NCBI GenBank assembly: GCA_020404895.1
Contig: JADBWK010000011.1
Location: forward strand, 1-48,903
Length of the DNA stretch: 48,903 nucleotides
Direction: 5' to 3'
Source of the DNA: Pseudanabaena sp. M085S1SP2A07QC
Lineage (GTDB): Bacteria; Cyanobacteriota; Cyanobacteriia; Pseudanabaenales; Pseudanabaenaceae
The notes beneath the pieces are model-generated. The model saw only the letters and a program-made list of their open reading frames with translations. It made no database searches and had not been told where the DNA came from. Positions within the stretch are counted from its first letter, which is position 1. Every line of letters starts with the position of its first letter. Position numbers and translations under genes: made by a program. Shown here piece after piece: positions 7,717-16,566 of the stretch.

Positions 7717-9642
7717 TTATTCCAGATACTTCTCCAAAGCAGTTTCGACGATATCTTTCATCGAAGCGCCCTTTTCTTCAACAGCCTTTTTGAGCATCTC
7801 ATAGGACTTAGCCGAAAGAGTGACTCGATGACGGATATCTTTCCGTTTACCTTTAGATTCGGTTTCGTCAAGTTCTGATACGTAGGATTCTGCAAACTTT
7901 CGCAAATCTTCATTGCCTTTGCGATCGCAAAAATCACCAAATCCTTCGCCTTCTGTGCGTTCATTTTTGAAATAAACAAATAGCGGCTCTAAACCTGTCT
8001 CCAGATTATTAATATGCAAGCGTTGTACGTAGGGCTGGGCTAAGCGTGTTGAGTCAAAACTACCACCCAACCAAACTTGGTATTCATCAACGGCGCTACC
8101 AACAAAGGCAAGTTCGGCCATATAGGGGCGAGCACAACCATTGGGGCAACCTGTCATACGGGTGACAAAGGTTTCCTGATCTAAGCCCAAACGTACTAAT
8201 AGCTTACGAATTCTCGCTAATACACTTGGCAAGGCACGTTCTGACTCAGCGATCGCTAGTCCGCAAGTTGGGAAAGCGGGACAAGCCATGGAGTAACGCA
8301 CGAGCGAATCAATTTTGTCAGGAGCCAGCACATGACAGCGATCAAGAATCTTTTGGATCTCCTCTTTTTCATCGGCAGCGATTTCGGTAATCAGCAAATT
8401 GTGATTGGGAGTCAGCACAAAATCATGATGAAACTTTTCGCTGATTTCGCGTAAAGCAGTTTTTAGTTGCAAATCTTCGCGATCGCTTACCCGACCATTT
8501 TCAATTGAGACTCCTACAAAATATTTGCCATCACCCTGTTCATGCCAGCCCAGATAATCCTGATATTTAAAATCTGGTAAGGCTCTCGCAGGTGCTAATT
8601 CCGTGGGGTAATATTCTCGCAAAACATGTTTGAATTTTTCCACGCCCCACTCATGCAAAATATGCTTGAAGCGAGAATGGCGACGATTGTGGCGATCGCC
8701 ATAGTCCCGTTGTAAAGAAACGATCGCCTTAATCACATCATAAATCTTGGCGACAGGGACAAAGCCAATGCTGTCAGCCATTCTAACAATGGTTGCATCG
8801 TTATTGTGGGCGCGTCCTAAACCACCACCAACATAGACATTAAAGCCTTCTAGCTCTTTTTGATCATTAGTAATCACCACTAATGCCAAATCGTTGGTAT
8901 AGAGATCAACCGAGTTATCACCAGCAACAGCGATCGCAATCTTAAACTTGCGGGGCAGGTACTGAACCCCATAAATTGGCTCGACATCACTGATATTAGT
9001 TTTAGCAGTCCCCGTCCCCTGACGATTTCTCGCTTCGGTTACTTCTGGAGCTTCCGAAGAAGTAACCGCCACTTCACCATCAAGCCAAATATCGTAATAG
9101 GCTCCAGCTTGTGGAGCAAGTAAATCCGCAATTTTAAAAGCGTATTCGCGAGCATATGCATACTCAGGCTTATTTTTAAAGGGAGCAGATGGAGCCATCA
9201 CGTTACGATTAATGTCGCCACAAGCGCCTACGGTTGATCCCATATTTCTGGTGATATCAGCAATCACTGTCTTCAGATTTTCTTTGAGAATCCCATGAAT
9301 CTGAAAACCTTGGCGCGTTGTAGCTCTCAAAGTATGGTTGCCATACTTATCACATAGTTTATCCAGAGCCAAATACAACCGCCAAGGAATAATCCCTCCT
9401 GGGCTACGGGTACGCAGCATCATGCTGTATTGCGCTTCTTCGCCTTTAATCTTGTTCTTTTCAAAATCGCGTTCTTTTTGTTGATAGGAACCATGAAACT
9501 TCAGGATTTGAATACCATCCTGACTGAAAAAAGGATTGCCATCAGTTAGCTCAGTGTTGATAGGACCTCGCAAAAAGTTACTTTTTTGCTTAAGGACTTC
9601 TACCTTTGATACTTTTACAGGGTTTGTCAAAGTGTTTGTCAT
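7717..9642 (-). CDS. sir: Ferredoxin-sulfite reductase with C-terminal RHH-like tail
   Basis: The enzyme reduces sulfite to sulfide with six electrons from ferredoxin in assimilatory sulfur metabolism. The 641-residue protein has the duplicated nitrite/sulfite reductase fold. The [4Fe-4S]-siroheme cysteines are C454 and C460 (ACPAFPTCGLA) and C499 and C503 (TGCPNGCARP). Substrate and siroheme arginine segments include LRATTRQGFQIHG. Residues about 604-641 (RHRVTLSAKSYEMLKKA, then a second helix ending ALEKYLE) form a beta strand followed by two helices. This resembles a ribbon-helix-helix unit joined by the charged linker ETESKGKRKD. That tail could bind DNA or mediate dimer formation, which is an inference. 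The start is an unambiguous ATG. Confidence 0.95.
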   Translation of the reverse strand: MTNTLTNPVKVSKVEVLKQKSNFLRGPINTELTDGNPFFSQDGIQILKFHGSYQQKERDFEKNKIKGEEAQYSMMLRTRSPGGIIPWRLYLALDKLCDKYGNHTLRATTRQGFQIHGILKENLKTVIADITRNMGSTVGACGDINRNVMAPSAPFKNKPEYAYAREYAFKIADLLAPQAGAYYDIWLDGEVAVTSSEAPEVTEARNRQGTGTAKTNISDVEPIYGVQYLPRKFKIAIAVAGDNSVDLYTNDLALVVITNDQKELEGFNVYVGGGLGRAHNNDATIVRMADSIGFVPVAKIYDVIKAIVSLQRDYGDRHNRRHSRFKHILHEWGVEKFKHVLREYYPTELAPARALPDFKYQDYLGWHEQGDGKYFVGVSIENGRVSDREDLQLKTALREISEKFHHDFVLTPNHNLLITEIAADEKEEIQKILDRCHVLAPDKIDSLVRYSMACPAFPTCGLAIAESERALPSVLARIRKLLVRLGLDQETFVTRMTGCPNGCARPYMAELAFVGSAVDEYQVWLGGSFDSTRLAQPYVQRLHINNLETGLEPLFVYFKNERTEGEGFGDFCDRKGNEDLRKFAESYVSELDETESKGKRKDIRHRVTLSAKSYEMLKKAVEEKGASMKDIVETALEKYLE

Positions 9643-9733
9643 GGTTCAACTATCGAAACTTCGTATATTTTTAGTTTTTGTGCCCCACCATTATACCCCG
9701 ATAAACCCATCGGAATTAGGATGAACTTTACAA

Positions 9734-9768
9734 AAATAAAAGGCGGCACGATGTGCCGCCTTTTATTT
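9734..9768 (-). terminator. Hairpin terminator after first amt gene
   Basis: A perfect 16-bp stem (9734-9749 with 9753-9768) has a 3-base loop and AAATAAAA/TTTTATTT flanks. It lies about 67 bases after the amt stop on the minus strand, upstream of the sulfite reductase start. Confidence 0.75.
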
Positions 9769-9835
9769 GTTTTTCGTAATTAGGATAATAAAAGACAGAC
9801 CAAAGGGTTACCTTTTATTTTGATCCTGAAAAAAC

Positions 9836-11365
9836 TTATTCGCTTTCTTTGGCAAAACCAGCGTAGGCTTCCATGCCATGTTCACCAATATCAAGTCCTT
9901 TGAACTCTTCTTCAGCATCGACGCGGATACCACCAGTAATTAGGGAAATCACATACCAAGCGATAAAGCTAAAAGCAACAGTAAAACCACCAACAGCAGC
10001 AATACCAATCAATTGATAAAGCAGTTGATCAAAGCCACCGCCGAAGAATAGACCAGCTTTGGGACCAGCACCAGCTTGTAAAATGTAACCACCGCCAATA
10101 TCAGTTTTTTGTCCAACGGCAAATAAACCAACTGCTAGAGTGCCCCAAATACCGCAGCATAGGTGAACTGAAGTCGCGCCGACAGGATCGTCAATTTTGA
10201 GCTTGTCAAAGAAACCAACTGCAAATACAACAATTACGCCGCCGATCGCACCAATAATAATCGAGCTAGGTAAGGTAATCCAAGCACAAGAAGCGGTGAC
10301 AGAGACTAACCCAGCCAAGATACCGTTAACGATCATGGACAAGTCGGGCTTACCAAGATACAACCAAGCAACAATGGTAGCGGCGATCCCACCTGCGGAA
10401 GCGCCCATGTTCGTAGTCAAAGCGATGTGAGAGATCAAACGACCGTCAGCCGCCATGGTCGAACCAGGATTGAACCCAAACCAGCCTAACCATAGAATCA
10501 AACAACCTAAAGTTGCAAGACCCATGTTATGTCCAGGAATAGCTCGATTTCCATTTTCGCCGTATCGCCCAATGCGTGGGCCAAGGACGGCTGCGCCAAT
10601 AAGAGCTGCCCAGCCACCTACAGAGTGAACGACTGTAGAACCAGCAAAATCAAAGAAGCTACCTGTAGTTGCACCTGAAGCGTCCTTCGCTATGTTGGCT
10701 AACCAGCCACCGCCCCAGATCCAATGACCTGTGATCGCATAGGCAACACCAACCAAAACAAAGCTAAACAGCAAGAACGAAACAAACTTAATACGCTCAG
10801 CGACTGCACCAGAAACAATCGTTGCAGCAGTTCCTGCAAAAACTAGCTGGAACAAGAACTTAGCTTCTAGAGGTACACCTGTCCAACTAAGCCCAGGAAA
10901 GTCGCCCTTATAATCGGCAAGCGTAGCAGGACTGTTGTCTGCACCACTGAGGAAAAATCCTTTCAAGCCAATGAACTGATTTCCGTCACTACTACCGTAC
11001 ATAAATCCAAAGCCGATCGCCCAGTAAGCAATGGTAGCGATCGCAAATACGATTAAGTTTTTGGTGAGAATGTTAACCGCATTTTTGCGGCGACAAAATC
11101 CAGACTCCACCAGAGCGAAGCCTGCATTCATGAAAAATACTAGAAATGAAGCAATTACTACCCAAAGAGTATCTAAACCAACTTTGAGAGCAGCTACGTT
11201 AGCCTGAACCTTATCAGCAGTTAGAGGTTCAGGAGTAGGGGCAGCAGTTTGAGCAGTGGCTGCATACACCCAAAAAACACCGATTATTGCAGCTAGAGGT
11301 ACACAAGCAGTCCAGTTCACTGAACTCTTGAGTTTCCTCTTTTGATTTGACTTATAAACCAACAC
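9836..11365 (-). CDS. amt: Ammonium transporter (Amt family)
   Basis: This inner-membrane ammonium channel/transporter has about 11 predicted membrane helices. An N-terminal signal-like segment ends near ATAQTAAP. Family signatures include [46 protein letters not shown] and [19 protein letters not shown]. The GTG at 11365 is chosen because GAGGAG lies nine bases upstream. A longer frame from a GTG at 11395 has no such site. An NtcA-type palindrome sits about 90 bases upstream of this start, consistent with nitrogen-starvation induction. A second Amt gene follows upstream in the same direction, but strong hairpins separate them, so they are probably transcribed separately. Confidence 0.95.
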   Translation of the reverse strand: MLVYKSNQKRKLKSSVNWTACVPLAAIIGVFWVYAATAQTAAPTPEPLTADKVQANVAALKVGLDTLWVVIASFLVFFMNAGFALVESGFCRRKNAVNILTKNLIVFAIATIAYWAIGFGFMYGSSDGNQFIGLKGFFLSGADNSPATLADYKGDFPGLSWTGVPLEAKFLFQLVFAGTAATIVSGAVAERIKFVSFLLFSFVLVGVAYAITGHWIWGGGWLANIAKDASGATTGSFFDFAGSTVVHSVGGWAALIGAAVLGPRIGRYGENGNRAIPGHNMGLATLGCLILWLGWFGFNPGSTMAADGRLISHIALTTNMGASAGGIAATIVAWLYLGKPDLSMIVNGILAGLVSVTASCAWITLPSSIIIGAIGGVIVVFAVGFFDKLKIDDPVGATSVHLCCGIWGTLAVGLFAVGQKTDIGGGYILQAGAGPKAGLFFGGGFDQLLYQLIGIAAVGGFTVAFSFIAWYVISLITGGIRVDAEEEFKGLDIGEHGMEAYAGFAKESE

Positions 11366-11453
11366 CTTAGAGTTCTCCTCGTTGAAGTAATGCACCCGTG
11401 CAAACGCAAAGATTTATTAGACTCATAACATCAGATTCAAGTACGTAGGCTTT

Positions 11454-11467
11454 GTATAAATCTATAC
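11454..11467 (-). promoter_or_regulatory. NtcA-type binding site
   Basis: The palindrome GTATAAATCTATAC matches the NtcA consensus GTA-N8-TAC exactly. On the minus strand a -10-like TGTTAT (11425-11430) follows 23 bases later. That is the spacing usual for NtcA-activated class II promoters. It would give a leader of roughly 55 bases before the amt start. Confidence 0.7.
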
Positions 11468-11524
11468 ACTTCGACCTATAACCATCATTTCAAGGCAAAA
11501 AACAACAACGAAAAAAACTTATGC

Positions 11525-11585
11525 AAATCATAGAGATATTCCACTGATATCGATAATCGATATCAGTGGAATATCTCTATGATTT
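11525..11585. repeat. 61-bp near-perfect palindrome
   Basis: Two perfect 30-base arms (11525-11554 and 11556-11585) are separated by one base. The centre reads GATATCGAT-A-ATCGATATC. It lies between the two amt genes, next to a conventional terminator at 11600-11636. The arms are far longer than a terminator needs and the DNA could extrude as a cruciform. Confidence 0.85.
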
Positions 11586-11599
11586 ATGACATTCAAGAA

Positions 11600-11636
11600 A
11601 AGAAAAAGGGCGACGCATAACGCCGCCCTTTTTCTT
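11600..11636 (-). terminator. Hairpin terminator after second amt gene
   Basis: A 16-bp stem (11600-11615 with 11621-11636, one mismatch) is flanked by an A-rich and a T-rich arm. It lies about 30 bases after the stop of the amt gene that ends at 11668. Confidence 0.75.
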
Positions 11637-11667
11637 GAGATTAGCTTCTCTCTAAGTAGAAAAGATT

Positions 11668-13233
11668 TTATCCTTCGGAAGAACTTTGACCGAAGAACAC
11701 ACTAGAGCCAAAGTCGCTACCATAACCCTCTTCACCATGAACAGGTAAGTCAATGCCTTGCTCTTCGATAGAAGGGGCAACTCTCAAGTCCAGAAATAGT
11801 TTTAAGACTTGCAGAATAATAAATGTGGCGATCCCAGCAAATACATAGGTAAAAGCAACACCTTCAAACTGCTTCCAAATCAGTATAGGATTGCCATCCA
11901 AAAGCCCAAGGCTAGCTTCTCCTCCAAAGGCAACTTTGGTTGCAAATACGCCCGTTAGCATTGCGCCAACAGTCCCGCCAACACCATGAACTGAGAAGGT
12001 ATCGAGGGAGTCGTCAAATTTGAATTTCGCACGCAGGCTAACAGCGATAAAACAACAGACAGCGGTGATTGAGCCAATCAAAATCGCCCCAATTGGGGTA
12101 ACAAAACCTGCGGCAGGAGTGATCCCAACAAGTCCAGCTAAGAATCCGCTAGCAATACCAACCGCAGTTGGCTTACCACGCAGCACCCATTCAACCAATA
12201 GCCAAGTTAAACCACCAGACGAAGTTGAAACTGTAGTTGCCACAAATGCAACCGCAGCGAGCGGTCCCGCAGCGAGGGAGCTACCAGCATTAAATCCAAA
12301 CCAGCCAAACCATAACAATCCAATGCCCAATAGCACATAAGGAACGTTATGAGGAGTGTGAGGTCTAGTTGCAAAATCTTTGCGAGATCCAACCACCAAA
12401 ACAGCTACTACAGCTGCAACACCAGAACTGATATGCACAACCGTACCACCAGCAAAGTCTAAAGCTCCAAGCTCTTGTAAGAAACCACGTCCCCATACCA
12501 TGTGAGCAAGAGGAGAGTAAACAAAGCTAGACCAAAGTAGGATAAACCAGAAATAAGCCTTGAAACTCATACGCTCAACGATCGCACCTGAAATCAGAGC
12601 TGGTGTGATGATCGCAAACATCATCTGGTAAACCATGAATACTGCATGGGGGATCGTACCAGCGTAGCCAACAGGATCGGGCGCATCAAATTTGACCCCA
12701 TTGAGAAATACCCAATCAAGCCCGCCAATAAATTTTTCCATCCCTTGACCAAACTCAGGAGCCTTGATTGCCACATCAAAAGCTAGGCTATAGCCCCACA
12801 AAACCCAAGTAACACCAACAACAGCCATGAGCAATAAGCTCATCATCATTGTGTTCAACACGTTGCGGGTTCTGACTAAACCGCCGTAAAAAAAGGCAAG
12901 CCCAGGAGTCATCAGCAATACAAGAGCCGCCGCTACCAACATAAATGCAGTATCACCAGAGTTAATTGGCGAAGCAGCTGGAGCTGGTGCGAGCAGCTTG
13001 TCGAGAGCTTCCTTTTGCTCTTTGGTTAGAGTTACAACGTCTCCACTTGCTGGAGCGGATGTCGGGGACGGAGCAACACTGGGAGAAGGACTCGCTGTAG
13101 CCGCAGGGGAGGTTGTTGTTGGGCTAGCTGTTGGAGAAGGAGAAGTAGTTGCTTGCGCCCAAGTCTGACCTGTAAAAGGAAAACTCACCAACCACATAAC
13201 TAGCAACGAACTCAGTAGAAATTTTTTGATCAC
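11668..13233 (-). CDS. amt: Ammonium transporter (Amt family), second copy
   Basis: This second Amt protein has an N-terminal signal peptide (about residues 1-26, ending QTWA). A periplasmic linker very rich in Ala, Pro, Ser and Thr follows, and then about 11 membrane helices. Signatures include TPGLAFFYGGLVRTRN, GGTVVHISSGVAAV, GWFGFNAGS and FSVHGVGGTVGAMLTGVFA. The GTG at 13233 is preferred because AAAGGA lies eight bases upstream and the signal peptide then starts correctly (MIKKFLLSS). An ATG at 13266 is also in frame. The 60-residue low-complexity linker is unusual in length. The divergent neighbour upstream is the C-terminal processing protease gene. No clear NtcA site was found, only a weak match at 13423-13436. 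Confidence 0.94.
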   Translation of the reverse strand: MIKKFLLSSLLVMWLVSFPFTGQTWAQATTSPSPTASPTTTSPAATASPSPSVAPSPTSAPASGDVVTLTKEQKEALDKLLAPAPAASPINSGDTAFMLVAAALVLLMTPGLAFFYGGLVRTRNVLNTMMMSLLLMAVVGVTWVLWGYSLAFDVAIKAPEFGQGMEKFIGGLDWVFLNGVKFDAPDPVGYAGTIPHAVFMVYQMMFAIITPALISGAIVERMSFKAYFWFILLWSSFVYSPLAHMVWGRGFLQELGALDFAGGTVVHISSGVAAVVAVLVVGSRKDFATRPHTPHNVPYVLLGIGLLWFGWFGFNAGSSLAAGPLAAVAFVATTVSTSSGGLTWLLVEWVLRGKPTAVGIASGFLAGLVGITPAAGFVTPIGAILIGSITAVCCFIAVSLRAKFKFDDSLDTFSVHGVGGTVGAMLTGVFATKVAFGGEASLGLLDGNPILIWKQFEGVAFTYVFAGIATFIILQVLKLFLDLRVAPSIEEQGIDLPVHGEEGYGSDFGSSVFFGQSSSEG

Positions 13234-13698
13234 AGACTCTATCCTTTCGCAAAATTTTCTTATCATCTAAAATAAGGCGGCATGTGTTTAGATCAGCGCC
13301 TATTTAAATAGCACCTCAATAACTAAAAGGCTAAAAAATCACAGAACTCATAGCCTTGCACTGATGATTACCATAGAGAAATTATTTAAAGATGATTTCA
13401 TCAACTTATAAGACATTAATTTGTATTAAAAATCACATTTGTTCCTGTTGAGGCTTTAATGTCAAATAATTTCTCATAAAAATCATCAATGCAAGGGTGA
13501 AACACGAAATTTAATGGCAGTTTAATGGCGGTAATTTAGAGTTAGATCAGGATTTAGATTTAAGTATTAATGCTGAACCCGAAAGGATGACTTCACTCCA
13601 TCTTTTGCGAATTCGATCACTAGCTTAAAAGCGGCTGTGCTAGAGTTGGTTTACTTTTAGATATATTCCTTACACACCTCACTTTTCAGGAAGTTGAC
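13234..13698. other. Divergent promoter region between amt and protease genes
   Basis: These 465 bases have no convincing gene. GTA-N8-CAC at 13423-13436 is a one-mismatch NtcA-like site in the right direction for the amt gene, but it is weak. The region is AT-rich, with no strong hairpin and no repeat shared with the rest of the window. Promoters for both flanking genes must lie here, but I could not place them with confidence. Confidence 0.4.
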
Positions 13699-14964
13699 AT
13701 GGCAAAAGGCGGATTTGTACTTGGTACAACAGCAGCATTAGCTGCGGCTGTGGCAGTTGTTGGTTTTCAGCTAGCAAACCCTAGCATCGCCGCATTTCGA
13801 GACAGCCCCAAAGAAATAGTTGATGAAGCTTGGCAGCTTATCAATCGAGAATATGTTGATGGGGCGTTTAACAAAGTTGACTGGCGGCAAGTCAGACGAC
13901 AATATGTCGAAAATCGTGATTATTCTTCTAAGGCTGAAGCTTATCGCTCAGTTCGAGAAATGCTTAAACTTCTCGACGATCCATATACTCGCTTTATGGA
14001 CCCTGAGCAGTTTAAGAGTATGCAAATTGATACTTCGGGAGAACTCACAGGGGTGGGGATCCAGCTTGGGATGGATGATGCAACCAAGCAACTAACGGTT
14101 GTTGCCCCAATCGAAGATTCGCCTGCATTTCGTGCGGGAGTTTTGACAAAAGACATTATTACTTCGATCGCTAATAAGTCTACTGAAGGCATGGATATTA
14201 ACCAAGCCGTTGCCCTAATCCGTGGACCAGCTGGGACAAAGGTTAAATTGGGGATCAAGCGTGGTGAGAAGCAATTTGAGATTGAGCTAGAACGCGCCAA
14301 GATTGAGATCCATCCAGTCAAAGCCGAGCTTCGTGATACCAATATCGGCAAAGTAGGCTACATCAGCTTGCGTCAGTTCAATGGCAATGCAGCAAGCGAT
14401 ATGCGTAAAGCGATCCAAGACCATGTAAGTAAGGGTGCAGTTGGATTTATATTAGATTTGCGCTCAAACCCTGGTGGATTACTTTATTCCAGTGCCGAAA
14501 TTGCACGGATGTGGCTCGATAATGCCACCATTGTTTCCACAATTGATCGCAAAGGTGAAAGCGAACGCCTAACGGCTAACCGTCAAGCTATTACCAATAA
14601 GCCACTTGTGGTTTTAGTTGATGGTGGATCGGCTAGTGCTAGTGAAATCCTATCTGGTGCTTTGCAAGATAATAAACGAGCTGTGATTGTCGGTACTAAA
14701 ACCTTTGGCAAGGGACTAGTCCAGTCAGTGCATTCCCTGAGTGACGGTTCGGGCATGGCGGTAACGATCGCTAAGTACTACACCCCCAGCGGACGTGATA
14801 TCAATCATTTTGGTATCATTCCTGACCGTATAGTCGAACTAACCAAAGAAGATCTCGAAAAGCTGAATAAAAATCGTGATCTTGTCGGCACAAGCTCTGA
14901 TCCACAGTTTGCCAAAGCGATCGATATTTTATCGACTGAGCTTAAAAATGTAAGCTCTCGCTAA
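13699..14964 (+). CDS. ctpC: C-terminal processing protease (S41 family)
   Basis: This periplasmic or lumenal serine protease cleaves C-terminal tails. The 421-residue length and the wording LLDDPYTRFMDPEQF fit the cyanobacterial CtpB/CtpC branch better than CtpA, which matures photosystem II D1. The N-terminus has a signal/anchor segment (residues 6-32). A PDZ domain covers about 107-195 (ELTGVGIQLG, IRGPAGTKVKL). The catalytic Ser/Lys dyad is expected at S313 in GGSASASEI and K338 in TFGKG. The gene ends in a perfect 26-bp hairpin. The exact symbol is a judgement from length and motif wording. Confidence 0.9.
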   Translation: MAKGGFVLGTTAALAAAVAVVGFQLANPSIAAFRDSPKEIVDEAWQLINREYVDGAFNKVDWRQVRRQYVENRDYSSKAEAYRSVREMLKLLDDPYTRFMDPEQFKSMQIDTSGELTGVGIQLGMDDATKQLTVVAPIEDSPAFRAGVLTKDIITSIANKSTEGMDINQAVALIRGPAGTKVKLGIKRGEKQFEIELERAKIEIHPVKAELRDTNIGKVGYISLRQFNGNAASDMRKAIQDHVSKGAVGFILDLRSNPGGLLYSSAEIARMWLDNATIVSTIDRKGESERLTANRQAITNKPLVVLVDGGSASASEILSGALQDNKRAVIVGTKTFGKGLVQSVHSLSDGSGMAVTIAKYYTPSGRDINHFGIIPDRIVELTKEDLEKLNKNRDLVGTSSDPQFAKAIDILSTELKNVSSR

Positions 14965-14970
14965 ATTCAA

Positions 14971-15025
14971 AACAAAAACAAAAAGGGATGTGGCGCAAAG
15001 CGCCACATCCCTTTTTGTTTTTGTT
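14971..15025 (+). terminator. Very long hairpin terminator after protease gene
   Basis: A perfect 26-bp stem (14971-14996 with 15000-15025) has an AAA loop and a GCGC clamp. The ascending arm is A-rich and the descending arm T-rich, so it could work on both strands. It starts six bases after the stop codon. Confidence 0.9.
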
Positions 15026-15064
15026 GCGGCTCGAAGCGCCGCGACTCCCTTTTGGTTTTTAAGA

Positions 15065-15176
15065 TATATAGCAACGTAAGAGATAGATAGGACAATTCAA
15101 AACCCAAAAGATGGCAGAGCTTCGCTCTGCCATCTTTTGGGTTTTATGTCCTAAGCAAAGCTTACATTGCTATATA
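15065..15176 (-). mobile_element. MITE family A, copy 1 (inverted relative to copies 2 and 3)
   Basis: The ends are TATATAGCAACGTAAG and CTTACATTGCTATATA. Inside them are conserved blocks (AGGACATAAAACCCAA and its partner on the opposite strand) and then a perfectly paired core, AGATGGCAGAGC. It is flanked by the protease terminator and by the terminator of the next minus-strand gene. Copies 2 and 3 are at 31033-31151 and 34585-34703. There is no coding capacity, and its AT-rich ends suggest a TA target. Confidence 0.88.
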
Positions 15177-15212
15177 AATCAAAAAGGCGGACAAAGTTCG
15201 CCTTTTTGATTT
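15176..15212 (-). terminator. Hairpin terminator for the 15219-15671 gene
   Basis: A 17-bp stem (15176-15192 with 15196-15212, one mismatch) has an AAA loop and T-tract. It begins seven bases after the stop codon on the minus strand and directly abuts the MITE. Confidence 0.8.
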
Positions 15213-15218
15213 TTTTGA

Positions 15219-15671
15219 TTAGGAATCCATATGACGTGTTAGTACTGCTTCCATGGTGCTTTCAAGATTTTGACCCGCAATAATGCCACTAGTTAGAGAG
15301 TAAATATTATTATCTCGACGGTAAAGCGTTTGAAAACCTGTGCGCATTTTTTTGTCGCCCATTACCCAGTAACGCTGAATAATGGAATCTGGACCAATGA
15401 TGCCTTCCCCTTCAACTTTACCCAGAGAGCTATCATCAACAACAAATGTAAAACGGCGCTCGTCTGAGTCAATTCTGCCTTTGTAAGCCATGGTTAATTC
15501 TTCGCGATCTGTATTGGGGAAAGTCAGCTTCGTAACCATTGTGAACCAAAAGTTATCCCTTGACCAACCTACCAAAGTTCTACCCTTGACTTGAATTGGC
15601 ATCGAATCTCTGTCTATCCAATTGCCTTCGATAGTCCATTTACCAGGTTGCACTAAAAAGGTATGCGCCAC
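15219..15671 (-). CDS. Conserved-looking hypothetical protein, 150 residues
   Basis: I do not recognise a named family with certainty. The product is soluble and predicted mostly beta: GKWTIEGNWIDRDSMP, GRTLVGWSRDNFW and EGIIGPDSIIQRYW. This pattern resembles lipocalin-like or DUF1579-like small beta-barrels of cyanobacteria. It starts with GTG at 15671 and ends with its own terminator. It stands alone on the minus strand between the protease and the response-regulator genes. Codon usage does not differ from its neighbours by eye. Confidence 0.7.
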   Translation of the reverse strand: MAHTFLVQPGKWTIEGNWIDRDSMPIQVKGRTLVGWSRDNFWFTMVTKLTFPNTDREELTMAYKGRIDSDERRFTFVVDDSSLGKVEGEGIIGPDSIIQRYWVMGDKKMRTGFQTLYRRDNNIYSLTSGIIAGQNLESTMEAVLTRHMDS

Positions 15672-15784
15672 AATTTTTGTCGCTCTGTTTTGTTGCTCGG
15701 CATGTTTAATCTTAATTATATAGCGTTATTACCAATCGCCATATGCTCCCAAAACTAAGGTCAGCACTTCGCAACTGACTTTGC

Positions 15785-16441
15785 TCAATTTACTAAACCC
15801 GATCGCAGAGCTACAACTGCTGCTTGTACGCGATCGTCAACAGATAATTTGTTCATGATGCCCCGCACATGAGTTTTAATGGTGTTGGGACTGAGGTATA
15901 GCACTTTTGCAATCTCGGGATTACTTTTACCTTCAACAATTAATTTCAGCACCTCTAATTCTCGTTGTGATAGATGTGAATTATTTTCAGGTTGTGTTGG
16001 TGGCTTGAGATGATCCATTACTTTGCGAGCAACTTGAGGATCGAGATAAGTAGCGCCATCCATAGCGGCTACAAAAGCTGCTAAAAGACTTTCGGTAGAA
16101 GTACCTTTAACACAGTAGGCATCGGCTCCACTCGATAGAGCCGCAATAATTTCTGTATCATCTGTATGGGAACTAAGCATCACAATATGAACATTAGGTG
16201 ATGCTGCCTTAATTCTTTGGGTTGCCGAAATTCCATCAAGTCTTGGCATCCCAATGTCCATCACGATAATATCAGGGCGTAGTTCCTGAGCCATTTTTAC
16301 GCCGATATAGCCATCTTCTGCGATGCCTATTACAGCGATGTTTGGCTGTTGAGAAAGGGATTGCTCTAGTCCGAGTTGGATAAGTGGATCGTCTTCTACA
16401 ATTAGGACTTTTATAGGTTTCGATGTTGTGGCAACAGTCAT
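15785..16441 (-). CDS. NarL/LuxR-type response regulator
   Basis: This two-component transcription regulator has 218 residues. Its receiver domain (about 10-125) has the acidic pocket E16-D17-D18, the phosphoacceptor D62 in VMDIGMPRLDG, and K112. The LuxR-type HTH (about 152-215) begins LSQRELEVLKLIVEG and includes IAKVLYLSPNTIKTHVRGIM. Phosphorylation would normally promote dimer formation and DNA binding in this family. No sensor kinase is encoded nearby, so the partner is unknown. An imperfect hairpin lies at about 16494-16525, upstream of the start. Confidence 0.93.
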   Translation of the reverse strand: MTVATTSKPIKVLIVEDDPLIQLGLEQSLSQQPNIAVIGIAEDGYIGVKMAQELRPDIIVMDIGMPRLDGISATQRIKAASPNVHIVMLSSHTDDTEIIAALSSGADAYCVKGTSTESLLAAFVAAMDGATYLDPQVARKVMDHLKPPTQPENNSHLSQRELEVLKLIVEGKSNPEIAKVLYLSPNTIKTHVRGIMNKLSVDDRVQAAVVALRSGLVN

Positions 16442-16566
16442 AAGTCTAAATTTCTCTAAATTTAGTTTGATTGACTTGATTATATAGTAAAAAGAGAAGT
16501 GAGAGCGCGAAGCGTGTACTTCTCTTCATCGAATTACAATAATTTAAAATTACCAAGGTATATAGA

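Noticed and set aside
13423-13436. NtcA site for the second amt gene
   Set aside because: Only GTA-N8-CAC on the plus strand, with no well-placed -10 box, so it is not reported as a site.
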